From NCBI GenBank assembly GCA_964019425.1, contig OZ025796.1, positions 248,001 through 312,000 on the forward strand: a stretch of 64,000 nucleotides of DNA, given 5' to 3'. Each line of letters begins with the position of its first letter. Position 1 is the stretch's first letter. Below are positions 20,214-32,089 of the stretch, piece by piece. The notes below the pieces were generated by a model that was not told where the DNA came from, did no database searches, and worked only from the letters and a program-made list of their open reading frames with translations. A program made the position numbers and the translations under genes. Origin of the DNA: Flectonema sp. DT1601 (lineage: Eukaryota > Euglenozoa > Diplonemea > Diplonemida > Diplonemidae).

Positions 20214-23200
20214 TTATCCAGTTTTTCTCAAAATCGAAACGATGTTGGATTTAAGCAACAATGTAATTGGACTCCACGAAGCAAGAATCGAACAAATAAA
20301 TCCAACTATAACAACCCCAACGAACAACAAGAATGGGAAATTCATCGTCAATGGTAACTGCAAGAACAACTGCCTCTGAAGGAGAAGAGTAAACGCCACT
20401 ACAGTACCAACAGCAAAACCCATGATCGATGCAGAAAACAACAGAATAAATGCCTCCCATACATAGATTCTTTTCGTCGGGAACCTAGTTAAACCCAACG
20501 AACGAAGAATACCAATTTCTTTTGACTGCTCATGAATGTTAGAGTACATAGAAGCAGTTAATGAAAAGAAGCACATGACCATAGTTAAAAAGGTTACAAT
20601 ATAAAAGAATAAATTTAAAATGTTCCCTGTTGACTCTGCCGCTGTTTTATCGGTCACTACATCGCTAAAAGAAATAGAGCCTTTCGCGAGATCAGGTGCC
20701 ATCGATGCTATGATCGCGTCTTCGATTGCAGTGGCATCGGATGACGTCCATCCAGGCTTTAGTTTTATAATCATTTTTTCATAATCAATATCATCGACTG
20801 TCCTCAGTCTTTGATTACTCAACCCAATATGAGTTGGGATACTGATTACCGATGATTGGAATGTTCTTGACGGAAATTTTGAAAATGTCAATACAGGACC
20901 TGAATCCAATGACGCCAATGCCTTAAAAGGAGTTCTCACATCAATTTGATTTCCTTCGACAGTAGTCCATTCTGTTGTTAATAAGAAACTATGTTCATTA
21001 TTTCTTGGATGATCGAATTTATCAATTCCGAACAAGTCAGAGAAATACGATCCAATAATCGCACTATCATAAGCGTCAGATGCGTACAGTTGAGCAGAAA
21101 GAGCGGCGCCGTTTCCTTTATTTTCACTCGATGGTTTTAAAAACTCTTTGTGAACTACATCAGCAAAGAAATTAGGTGAGACGCCTTTCATCTCTGTTGG
21201 GAATACCTTAAACCTTCCCAAAGACATCATTTCTTCGTCATCAAGCCTATCATAGTAATCCAAGTCATTAGTGACGTATCCCCAATCCTCAACTATGTCT
21301 GATTTTTCTAACACACTCTCAACCCTTGATGCTGTAACCCAGGTTAGTGGCAAGTCACCTTTTTCGATTACAAGATCACCTCCGAAAGCTACACTCACCT
21401 GAGCTGAAATCGACCTGATCTGTAAATCAACACTGACAGTCATCCAGATAATAAAAGCCAACGACATTGAATACATCAATGTTGTCTTTCTATTTCTTGG
21501 TCTGTGTGCTACCAAATTCTTAATTAACATAACCCTAACAGCTTCATTTTCCCAACATAAAAACACACTTGTTAGCAACCTCTCAAGTAAATGTTCCAGG
21601 TTGAGTGTTAGCAAAACAAGACCGAAAAGCATTCCAAGAAGAATACCAAAAAAGATCCAAAGTAGAAGAAGGATGTCAGTTGTTAATAAAGCAAGTGGGA
21701 ACAAATAGTAGATTAGAAATCCAAAAGCAGTCAAAGCCGAACCCAAAACCACTACCTCTATTGAGATAGTACTACTGTCTGATCTGGACAATTTGTATGA
21801 AATTACTTTGATTTTCGATCTTCTGGTGTCCAACGATTCTTGCAGACTAAGACCTGTTGCTTTTGTAATGGGAGCAACAGACGCAATAATAGGAACTGAC
21901 ACTCCCAACAGTAGAGCGATTCCGACTGAAAGACCACTCAAGTTAGTTGGTAAGGTGAGTACTAAGGTCGATTCAAGAATACTTTTAATAAACAACCAAA
22001 CTCCAAAAGCTGAGATCAACCCAATTATAACAGCAGGAATAGCGTACATCATCGCCTGGACTAAAACTAGTTGGACTACGTCACGTCTTTTCATTCCAAC
22101 CATTCTGAGAACGCCAAGTTCAAAAGTTCTAGTCTCAACGTTTATCATCAATAGAGAATAAATTAATATAATACTCAGAACGACGAAGACGAAGATGACT
22201 AACGAAATCAACAATCCTAAAAACAGTGAAAAGAATCTCGTTGTAAACATATATTCAAGAATTTCAGCTTCCGCATCAACTTGATTAAATCCAATGCTCA
22301 ATATTGCCGGTGATATCCAATCAACAAACCCGTTTTGAATGGTTTTAAATTCACTATTTTCATACAGTGTTGTTCGTAAGCTTGGAGGTAGGTTGAGCGT
22401 TACCGAAGTAGCATAAGTCTCTGCTAATAGGGGGGTGTCTGCGATGAATGTTCTGATATTTGCTGGAAGCTCATCGTTCATGAACGGCGCGGTGTATTTT
22501 AAAAAATGTTTCATTTCCATGAAAACTACCCCGTCATCAGATTCAATCTTACCCTTACTATCAGAAAATATATCTTGAATGATAACAGGCATTACTACAG
22601 AACTTTGTACTGCATAAGGAAACTCTCCTCTACCCAATCCAACTTCCATAAACATTCCTAATAAAGGAGGTGATAATGTGATTGCTACTAACATGGTATC
22701 TCCAGTGGTTAAGTTCATCGTTGATGCTAAGTCGCTTTTTATAATCGCATGGCCAGATTTAATCTCTCCATACTTCCAATCACGACCGATTCCAATTCTC
22801 CTTTCCTTTTCAGAATCAATGACCAACACGTTCGCAGCTTCACGTTCACTGCAACGTATATCAAGACACTCAGTTAGAAGTCGAGAACAGTTTTCTGTCT
22901 CATGATTATATACCCATTTCATTGGTGGGCTGTACGGATCGATATTCTGTTCTGTAGGAGGATTGCACTTTGACGGGTTTACTGTATAAGCTTGATTGGT
23001 TAAAAATTCTATTCTTGGAGAGTGGAACTGATACTCTTCTCCAAGAGGTTCAAGTGCTTTAGTAAACGCAGTGTAGTTGAGTGAACGTGAGTCTCTGTGT
23101 GTGTTGAATTTTTTTTTTTTTTTTTTTTTTTTTTTGGTAAAACTAGTAAAGTAACAAAAAGCCGACTACTTCGGCAAAAGAAAAAAAAAAAAAAAAAAAA

Positions 23201-23787
23201 AGTCCAAACCCTGCTTCCCCACCAGCTAAGAATATAATGTCCCTCTCTGCTGTTTCCATTTCCGCAAGCCTTAGGATAATCAAAGGCATGTTTTCAAGCA
23301 TGGTCAACATAATTGCTATTGTGAACACAACCATAAAACAACTACAGGTTCCAAGGCAATAAGAAACCTTCCTTTTCCGAACATCTCTCCAAGTGAAGGT
23401 GAGATAGGTCTTATACTGTGTTGAATTTTTGTAATTATTGATATCTTTATTATCCTGACTACTACTACACCGAAGTGGCAACAGCCAGGGATGAGAAGTT
23501 CATCTCAACGAGTAACATTAGTACATACCCGATATATTAAATTGGTTGTCGCCGTCCGGCAATTAAATTCCGAAACAGCTTCCTTGATGCTGTCAACGCA
23601 TCCGAGTTCGGGTTCGAGATCGTCATCAGAATCACCTGATTGTTATTTATTTATGAAGCTTAGGAATCCAATTGTGAGACAATCACATAAATATCATACC
23701 TGTGAGATCGAAACGTTGCTTCAATGACATCGTTGGATACACTCTGTTTAACGTATTCACAGAGTCTTGGCTACTTACAGTTGCCAT
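20214..23787 (-). CDS. FtsX/MacB-like permease, four exons
   Basis: Exons 23787-23700, 23635-23529, 23415-23210 and 23094-20214 join in phase to 1,093 aa. After an acidic cytosolic N terminus comes a first membrane segment (SYCLGTCSCFMVVFTIAIML), a large extracytoplasmic region, then three helices ending in the FtsX signature region with FELGVLRMVGMKRRDVVQLV. A second set (IIASVAPITKATGLSLQESL; IWMTVSVDLQI) is followed by another soluble loop and a C-terminal FtsX domain with SKEIGILRSLGLTRFPTKRI. This two-FtsX-domain layout is that of bacterial ABC permeases that work with a separate ATPase to move lipids or peptides or to transmit signals. No ATPase gene is nearby. Introns are 64, 113 and 115 nt; the last starts GTTTGG and has T and A runs. 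The leader acceptor TTTTTTTCATTCCATCCCAACAG is unusually strong. Confidence 0.88.
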
Positions 23788-24466
23788 GTTTGTTTGTTTT
23801 TTTTTTTTTTTGTGAACGTTCCCTTGTTCACCTGTCTGTTGGGATGGAATGAAAAAAATAAAAGTAAAAATATCACTGAAAACATCATATGAGATGCGTG
23901 TACTTATTTTGGGGGAGGGACCGCCTGCCTCCAAAAAAAAAAAAAAAAAAAAAAAAAACAGCTCACAAGGTTTGTTCAACCACTTCGCGCAATAGTAAGA
24001 CGTGATGATAATAAGACTGAAAAGGTCAGTCATATCCAAAAAAATAATAAAATAAAAAGAATTCTCTCATAGAAATAGTAATCAAGAAAAGGGTTTTTTG
24101 ATTAGCTACTGTTCTCGCACATGAAAAGAAGCAACACCGTAACTTACATAAACAAAAACAGAACAAGAGGTTATTTTGATTGACATCTGACCGACTTGAC
24201 GTGTCGGTTCAGTCTTTGACAAAGTTTGTAATATTCAAAACGAAACCTGATGTGTGTGTTTTTTTTTTTTTCCTTCTTCGAAATATAAAAAATTATAAAC
24301 AAAAAAGTAATAGCATATTGCTACTGCGTGTGTAACGTCGTAATTGAGGATGAGGTACAAAAGGAGAGAAAAACTGTCTTCTAGAAGACACGTTACACGT
24401 GAAATAATAATTTTAAAAAAAAAAAAAGAAACTTTAAAAAGAAACACCAACTAGTTTACTATATTG
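23788..24466. other. Intergenic stretch
   Basis: Contains the 5' leader of the permease gene (acceptor near 23836), A runs at 23932-23958 and about 24416, and the end of the TPR-IQ gene's 3' UTR. No coding segment seen. Confidence 0.55.
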
Positions 24467-27400
24467 CTACCCACCTGGTACCCATGGCAGTGTGTGACTA
24501 GCTCGGTTCATCAATCGACTAAGGGCTGCAGATGCCGCGCGTTTTCGTATGTCTCGAAGACTACATCGATAGACTGCTTGAAAGTCTTCTCGTCTGGGAG
24601 AGTTGTTAAACCTCGGATCAGTTTTCGACTTGGGACTACTACCACCTGAAGGTGGCAGAGGACCCAACGCTGCAGGACGAGTAGGCAGCTTTGCAAGCCT
24701 TCCACCTCGAGGAACGAACAAAGACACTAACGCCATATCTGATTGCTGTCGATTTGCCGCAATTTTCTGCTGCAAACTATTACGTTCTTTAAGAATACGT
24801 TCTTTTCGCAGACGACGTTCTCGTTGCATCATTGCCCTTGCCTTTGCTACTTGCAGCTGTGCCTTGTTATTAATATATAATTTTCTTTGAATGTGACCTT
24901 TCCAAGCAGCCTGAATTAATATAGCAGACCCATCCATCACAGTGTTAGCTCTACTTGATCGGATTCTGTAGTGTCGATAAGTATTTTGAATTACTTTAGC
25001 AGGTTCACTAACATCAATGGAATTCTCTTCTAATTCGCTCATTGGCGCTGGAGGATCACTTCCAGAAGCCAGTTTTATTCTGGTAAGGAAACCTCTTACA
25101 TTTTGTTGAATGACAGTAGCGCATTTATTATGAATTAATCTGTTTTTTTTTTTTTTTTTTTTGTTGACAGATGCTTTGGAACTGTCGCAGGCGAACCTAC
25201 TTTTACCAAGCCTTGTTCACACACCGAGGGATCGTGACTGAGGTGTGGATCGACAACATTAGGGTTACTGGCTAATGCAGGCAAGTAAACGATTCATTAA
25301 TTGATCATGTTTAACTCAATTCGTCCGTCATGGCCATGACATTTTTCTTTTTTCCTTGCACATGAGATACCAACTCACTCGAGACCAACACACTCGGGAT
25401 ACCAAGTCACATAAGATGTAAGGTTTGACTATAATAGGTGTACTGTTGCTGTTGCTGAGAAGCTTCGCAAGAGGATACTTAATACTTCGCAAGAGGATAC
25501 TTAATACTTGCTTTGATAACATCACATCTGAGAAAATCGAAAGCTTAGCAGGCCGCCTTTTACACGCTTCGGCGATTACTCGCGTACATATCGGTAAATA
25601 CTAGTTTGCGCTGAAATTCTTCCGAAGGGTCACAAACTCGCTAAACGTGGTTCAGACAGAACAAGAAGTGCCCATCCCCAGATCAGTAAGGAAGGTGCTG
25701 ACGACACGGAACATACGCGCGAGATGATTCTAAGATGACCTTTGTCGATTCATCTATGAAGGGCTGGGGTGCCGTAATCTTTGATTAACACTATGAGATG
25801 ACTAAAAATGAAGGGGGGAAAAGAAAGAAAAAAAAACACACCTTCGTCGACCCAATCCTCCCCTCATAACACATTGAATCCTAAAAGCACCAACCTGCTG
25901 TTTATCAATATGATAAGCAAGAGGTGCGATTGGTGTACGAGGATTCTTCCATAATCTGTTTTTTTTTTTTTTTTTTTAAAAATCTTATTATTTAATTTGT
26001 ATGTCTGTGAGTCGATAAAAACATTTCAAAAAAGTACTCTTGGCTCCACCTTAACACTAAGTGAAGCTTATTGAAAGATGCTTCGTAGCTGACTCGGGCG
26101 CCGTAAATTATTAAAAAAAATAGAGCAGAACAGTTGCGGCAATCACTCAAAAAAGAGAGAAAATGAGCGAATCCCACCTCGAAAAGAACGAACTCGTGAG
26201 AAACAGAAGGAACTCTTGGCTCCACCTTAACACTAAGTGAAGCTTATTGAAAGATGCTTCGTAGCTGACTCGGGCGCCGTAAATTATTAAAAAAAATAGA
26301 GCAGAACAGTTGCGGCAATCACTCAAAAAAAGAGAGAAAATGAGCGAATCCCACCTCGAAAAGAACGAACTCGTGAGAAACAGAAGGAACTCTTGGCTCC
26401 ACCTTAACACTAAGTGAAGCTTATTGAAAGATGCTTCGTAGCTGACTCGGGCGCCGTAAACAAAAAAGCTAACCGGGAACACACTCAGATTCAATCAAGT
26501 CGACTGGATACCTATGATGGAACAGAGACTTACAGGTATTTTATTATTAAAGATCAACAGGGTAAAGTTCAACATCTTAGACTTAGAGAGGTTCATATTA
26601 TGGAATTTCAGAATTGGGAGGAAAATGATTTCCTGGTTACCTTTGACAACACTACCAACTGCAGTGGTTAGTAGCTATGAAAAAGTCTCCCAGTAGGAAC
26701 ACTGTTAGAACTCGGCAATCAGGGAACTCAGAGCCGAGAGACAATAACGGGACATGTCCGGCCTAACTATGCCAGTGAGGACGTTAGAATTAATCAGAAT
26801 AAGGAAGCAAGTCATAATAGAGGGAAACTTTTAAAAATTCAGGAAAGTTTCAAAGCAAGTACCACACAGAAGGAACTCTTGGCTCCACCTTAACACTAAG
26901 TGAAGCTTATTGAAAGATGCTTCGTAGCTGACTCGGGCGCCGTAAACAAAAAGCTAATCAGTATATCACAAAACAAAAGAAACCGTCGTCCATCTTGTTT
27001 TGTGAAAGCACTCTACTCTCGACAAGGTTAACGGTCTTGTGAGAGTGAGAGAGAAGGAACTCTTGGCTCCACCTTAACACTAAGTGAAGCTTATTGAAAG
27101 ATGCTTCGTAGCTGACTCGGGCGCCGTAAATTATTAAAAAAAAGAGAGCAGGACAGTTGCGGCAATCACTCAAAAAAGAGAGAAAATGAGTGAATCTCAC
27201 CTCGAAAAGAACAAACTCGTGAGAAACAGAAGGAACTCTTGGCTCCACCTTAACACTAAGTGAAGCTTATTGAAAGATGCTTCGTAGCTGACTCGGGCGC
27301 CGTAGATTAGACTGAAAGAAGACCAGAGGAGATTAACAAGACAGAAAAAAAGAAAGCACACCTTCTACGAGCTTCTATATCGAGTTTAGAAACCATACGC

Positions 27401-30400
27401 GAATGTCGTCCCCGCTGGATAGTCTGAATACTGATTGCCGCGTGATCTCTGTTTTGTTTACTAAATAACCTCATTCTGTCTAACCAACCTGCAGCAACTT
27501 TAGAAATTAATTCGGTTGCTTGGCTTCTCTTAAGTTGATTCTCGATAGCTAATTTTCGTTCTTTACAACCACGATGAACGGCTTGAATTTTAACAACTGC
27601 ATGAGTACGTCTTTGAGACCCCAATTCCATTCGAACTAAACCCGATCGACAGATTCTCTGCAGCAGTGAACACACAGAAGTAGGTGTGTTAGTTTCTCTC
27701 GTCAGATACAAAGCTGCTCTGGACTGTCCAGCTCTACACACTCGTTGGATTACAATCGAGCTGTTTTCCTTTTCTGGATTAGTCATTCGACTTACTAAAA
27801 ACCTATCTCTGTATCCTCTTAATGCTTTTTGAATAGTGGTAATAGTTCTGACAATGTTGTTTGTTTCTCTTTGTTTTGATATTATCAATCGATTTAGGTA
27901 ACCTTTACCAATTCGCTGTAAATCTGTTGCAGGTTTTGAACAATCAACCTCCTGTTTTGATAATAATAATCGATAAGCATAACCCCTACCAATACTCTGT
28001 ATGATTGTAGCTGAAGAGATGAGACTTTTGTTTGATTGCTGATTTGAGAGTTGTAATCTCTGAAGGTATCCTTTACCTATTCGTTGTAAGACTTTGATAC
28101 GAATGGAATTATTATTTGCGATACGATGATTTGATAGAAGTAATCGATTTAAATACCCTGTACCAACACTCTGAAGGATTGCTGTGGAATTCACTATTCG
28201 GTGTCTAGATAGTGTTTTTCGATCGGAATAACCTCTACCGATATGCTGTATGTGTGATAATGGTTTTCTATAGTCAGATTTAGCAAACTGAATTCTCTTA
28301 ATCATCGCTCTTCCAATTCTTTGGAGGTTTACGACTTTATTTGATAATTCAGAAAGGTGAAGACGACTACGATACGCTCTTCCAATTCTTTGAATAGCTT
28401 TGCTAGCAGAAGCATCTTCATCACATAGAAGTATCACCAATGCCGCCGTCGCAGCCGCTCTAAGAGTTTTTCGTAAGATTTTTTCCAACCTAAATCGCCT
28501 TCTCTGAAAGTATCCACGTACTAGTGATTGTATTTTTATACAGTATGCTGCACGTCGTCGAGTCCTACATATAGATAGTGTTTTCTTTGCGCTTATTACG
28601 TCTGGGTGGGTATCGTCGAATTGTGTTAAGGCTTCTGCCAGAGCCTTTAGACACCACTTTTCAGCTACATCGAAATTTTTTAATAAAAGTTCTACGTGTG
28701 CTAAGTTTGTAGCGGCGTTTACCAGAACGTTCTCGTCTGCACCCGCGCTTCTCAATACCTCTTGAGGCATTGCTACGATTCGCTCTAGAGAGTCCTTAGC
28801 TCGACGACATGGTTCGAGAAAAAATTGTGATTTCCGATGTTTCTTCGCAGCTATCTTCGCAGAACTGTAGTCGAGACATGCTAAATTATTTAAAGCAGTC
28901 GCAGTGAGGACGTTGTTATCTCCGTACAGATCGTGATACACTCGAACTGCATCTCTGAATTCAATAGTAGCTTCCTCTAACTTCTCTAACTCCATTAGAG
29001 TGTGTCCTGTTTTGTTTTGTCTTTTTGGATTAAACCGTTCAAGTATTTTAGTTTAAAAAAACAGTAAAATCATCACAAAAGAGTTGTACTAAATATAACG
29101 GTGTTTGGAGCAGTGGGGACACGCGGGCCCTCCGGGTTGCTATTTCTTGAAAATATTTCTTAAAAAAGAAAAGATTTCTGCTAATAGTGAATTAATATTT
29201 GCAGACATTTTTTTTTATATTTGGTATGAAGCAATGGTTGGCGGTGAATTTTTGGCATTCTTTTTTTGTTTCTTCACTAGGGGATTCTTTCTTTTTTTTT
29301 TTTTTTTTTTCTTCCTGGAGTGCATCAGAAGAGGAGACAAGAACTTCCTTCAAAACAGCAGAACAGATAACAGACGGCAGACAGCTTTGCAGAACAGAAG
29401 GCAACATGTCAGACAAAGTGAACGATAAAAGAGAAGTAATAATCCATACCAACTTCTGTAGCAGCGACAGCCACTTCTTCGTCATCAGGACCCTTCCAAC
29501 TTATTACAGTTTCCTTAACAATAATTGCGTATCCCAAAGCCTTTTCAAAGTCACCAGTATACTGACTACATCTAGTGAGAGTTTGCGCCAACACAGAAAG
29601 CATTTCTGCGCAGAGAACTTTTTCAAAAACTGGTGGTGATGATGTTGTTTGGTTTATGATGATTTTATAGGCAGATTCGAGTTGAGGAACAATCGACATT
29701 GTCACCTCATCAGTCTTTATGCGAGTATACGCCATGGCAAGATAATATACTGCTCTGATGAATATCATCGAGTCTATGAACGTACCGCCATCATCAGATG
29801 GTGAATGCTTTTGTAATAACTTTTCCAGGTATGGAATACAGTCGTGGCTATCAACCTGACACGCGGCTTGCAAGAGTGTAATTTTCCAAGGGAGGGATCC
29901 TGAATGAGAAGAATCATGATACTTTACGACATCGTTTATTGCTAAGTTTATCTCTGATTCCTGACTAACACGATTCGATGCGTCTGAGCTGAAATTTGAA
30001 AATATAACTCCAGCAAGAGTCGAACCGTACATCACACCAGTTGATAAGTTACCGTCTCTGCATGATGTTATTTTCGATCGCAGGATGTCAACGTGAGGTT
30101 CATAGAAAATTCCTGATACACAACCAGAATGATCTAAGATACTGGATTCGACGACCGTATCAATTGCTGTGATTTGACCTTTTTGTAAAGTTGATCCGAG
30201 CATCTGACACATCCTCGCAGCCATTATCGATTTGGTAGAATTTATCGGAGATTCTATCCTCGACAGAATATCATCTGGTATTGAAAATAATACTCCCGTT
30301 ATTGACTTGATTACTTCCCATTCAGGTCCGGGTGATAAACAAACATGAAAGAAGTAATTTATAGTATTCAGTCTTTCATCCTCTGATAAAGAACCACCCA

Positions 30401-31331
30401 AGACACTCGACGACACATGATATATTGCATACAGAATCGAACTTGATATGATTAGTGTTTTAACTTCTGTCGATGACTCCCAAAAATTTTCATTTTTAAA
30501 AATATTTTTTATTTCATAATAACTCAATCCAGAATGGTATAAGATCTCATCAACTTCTTCCAACGTCTTCACTTCTTTTAGTTTTTCTAAAGCGTTTTCT
30601 GAAAATGAACAATTTAAAACTTCCCTTTCCGACTCTGACATTTGAATAGTTGTCGCAGGACCATAATTCATTATCTTAGGATGTACCGTACAGATCGTAT
30701 CACTAGGACTTGGCACACAATAGATTGAAGAATCACTTCCACAGTACAAACAATCCTTAAGACTCGACAAGTCAATTCCGTGTAGTGTAAGTGCATTACA
30801 CTTTTCAAGTATAAATAAACTAAAATCACTATTATCATCTAACCGATCAGTTGACTGTGATGTCGGTACAAGAGACATACATAAAAAGTGTGATCCTTGA
30901 GACGTATAAAGAGCTGCTATGGGTACCGAAACTGGTAGTCTAAATGATGTTATGAGAGACAGCTGTGTGACAATTGACGATGCCGTTCGAAGATTTGAAA
31001 ATTTTGTGATAAAAATCCCTTCGATAGTTCGACTTGTTGAGAAAGAATTGGATGACTGTTTTAAAATTTCATTGCATTTGTTTTTATAATCTTGTTGAAG
31101 TTTTCCTAGTGAAGCAGCTGCACCTTTCCTTTGAATCGCTTCATTTAGTTTTACAGTCCACCTCACCTTCGTAATATCATCTCCATTAGATTTACATTCA
31201 TTTAGATAGTTTCTTTTCCAATTTTCTTCTTCAGGAGTTGCCTTAGGATTTAAGTATGCTTTCCAATCTTCCGGTGTTGCCTTTTCTATATTACTGGCAT
31301 CGTGTTTGAATGCTGATGAATCTTCAGTCAT
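24467..31331 (-). CDS. Large TPR and IQ-array protein (1,399 aa)
   Basis: Exons 31331-29450, 29006-27362 and 25139-24467 join in phase (1, then 2). The first 560 residues are helical with no named domain. Around residues 570-800 are TPR-like helical pairs (LEKLEEATIEFRDAVRVYHD, ALNNLACLDYSSAKIAAKK, ATNLAHVELLLKNFDVAEKW). From about 810 to 1,240 follows an array of at least 12 IQ motifs spaced 25-35 residues, with a local consensus (I/L)QRIG(K/R)GYLxRLxLS, and one more pair after the last intron (ATVIQQNVRGFLTRIKL, AILIQAAWKGHIQRKL). The tail is a charged coiled coil ending LPWVPGG. Such proteins bind many calmodulin-family light chains, often at cilia or the cytoskeleton. Intron 1 is 443 nt. 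Intron 2 is 2,222 nt and holds a tandem array and a fossil retroelement piece. Confidence 0.88.
25530..25800 (+). mobile_element. Fossil reverse transcriptase-RNase H remnant
   Basis: On the plus strand, antisense to the host gene, the stretch encodes pieces resembling the end of a retroelement reverse transcriptase (IESLAGRLLHASAITRV, like the 'LxGKLxxASxxxPxGR' region) and the start of an RNase H domain (DSSMKGWGAV). The pattern is closest to DIRS or Ty3-type elements, though family assignment is uncertain. Only this fragment is seen, with no integrase, recombinase or terminal repeats. It is broken in several places and looks old. Confidence 0.5.
26037..27306. repeat. Direct-repeat array with a conserved 76-nt core
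   Basis: Six copies of a core starting GGAACTCTTGGCTCCACC and ending CTCGGGCGCCGTAAA occur at about 26037 (truncated), 26209, 26386, 26872, 27056 and 27232. Neighbouring copies are mostly 176-177 bp apart, separated by a conserved 100-nt spacer (with GCGGCAATCACTC). After copies 3 and 4 the spacer is replaced by other sequence beginning CAAAAA(A)GCTAA. The core contains GGCGCC and can pair GAAGC with GCTTC. Copies are nearly identical, so the array is recent or homogenised. It may derive from a mobile element. Confidence 0.8.
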
Positions 31332-31669
31332 GTCGTACTGTTATGAAGTAGATTGTTTACAGCAACAAAATTATAATAACAGAGTTGATGACTTTCTGTA
31401 TGTACATGTTTATCATAACCTGTTACAAAGAAATATATTAATTTAAAAAATCTTGCATAACAAAATTACGCAAACCGACTACTTCGCAAGCACCCTTTTT
31501 TTTTTTGTTTGTTTGTTGCTTAGACTGGCATCGTGTGATTGGTTGGGCAATATGTTTAAATCTTTTTTATTTTATTTTGCGCTATCGTGTGTTCTTTAAT
31601 TCCTTAGTTTTTTAAAGAGCAAAAGAATGTCACCTTTTTTTTTTTTTTTGTTGGAAAGCTGTTTTGCAA

Positions 31670-31938
31670 GTAGAGGGGGGATGTATGTTCGATTTTTGTA
31701 AAAATTACAACTGTGTTTGTATCATAAAAAGCAGTAGTTTTAGATACAGTGACTAAGGATGATGCGCAACTTAGCATAATAAAGTAACTATTAGGTTTCG
31801 AGAGTAATCCATAAACCTCTTTACCTCTATTCTCTCATCATCAGTTATGGTGTAGAAGTAAGTCAGTCAAAATACCGAGACTGGGCACTCCTGCACACTG
31901 GAGTGTAGTTACTTTAAGTTCATGTTCGTTATTAAAAA
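31670..31938 (+). repeat. Element A copy 2 (structured interspersed repeat)
   Basis: Matches copy 1 (4876-5145), including GATACAGTGACTA, GTTTCGAGAGTAATC, CCTCTTTACCTCTATTCTC and CATCATCAGTTATGGTG, and ends in an A run. AAGTAACTA (31782-31790) pairs with TAGTTACTT (31906-31914). At the position of copy 1's inner hairpin a different sequence, CACTCC...GGAGTG, again forms a stem, which looks like compensatory change. AGGTTT...AAACCT gives another stem. This points to a structured RNA ancestor. Confidence 0.65.
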
Positions 31939-31945
31939 AAAAGTT

Positions 31946-32089
31946 TTGCAACAGAGGGGATGTATGTTCGATTTTGTAAAAATTACAACTGTGTTGTATC
32001 ATAAAAACATAAAGATAATTTAACATTAGTTTTAAATACAGTGACTATGGGTGATGCGCAACTTAGCATATTAAAGCAACAGAGGGGGG
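31946..32089 (+). repeat. Element A copy 3 (5' half only)
   Basis: Directly follows copy 2 and repeats its first half (GGGGATGTATGTTCGATTTT, ATACAGTGACTATGG, GATGCGCAACTTAGCAT), stopping near where the closing stem would begin. It may be a partial tandem duplication or a truncated insertion. Confidence 0.6.

Larger units (their letters stand above)
25140..27361 (-). other. 2.2-kb intron of the TPR-IQ gene
   Basis: It begins GTGTGC and ends with a 20-nt A run and ACAG, and the flanking exons join in phase 2 inside an IQ linker (...EARRR / LIHNKCATVIQQ...). It is about 20 times longer than the other introns. It contains, from acceptor to donor side, an open stretch at about 25190-25280, a 22-nt tandem duplication at 25470-25512, a reverse-transcriptase remnant and a direct-repeat array. 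Insertions of mobile DNA are the simplest reason for its size. Confidence 0.75.

Noticed and set aside
22678-22905. Plus-strand frames opposite the permease and other long genes
   Set aside because: These are antisense shadows of well-supported minus-strand exons.
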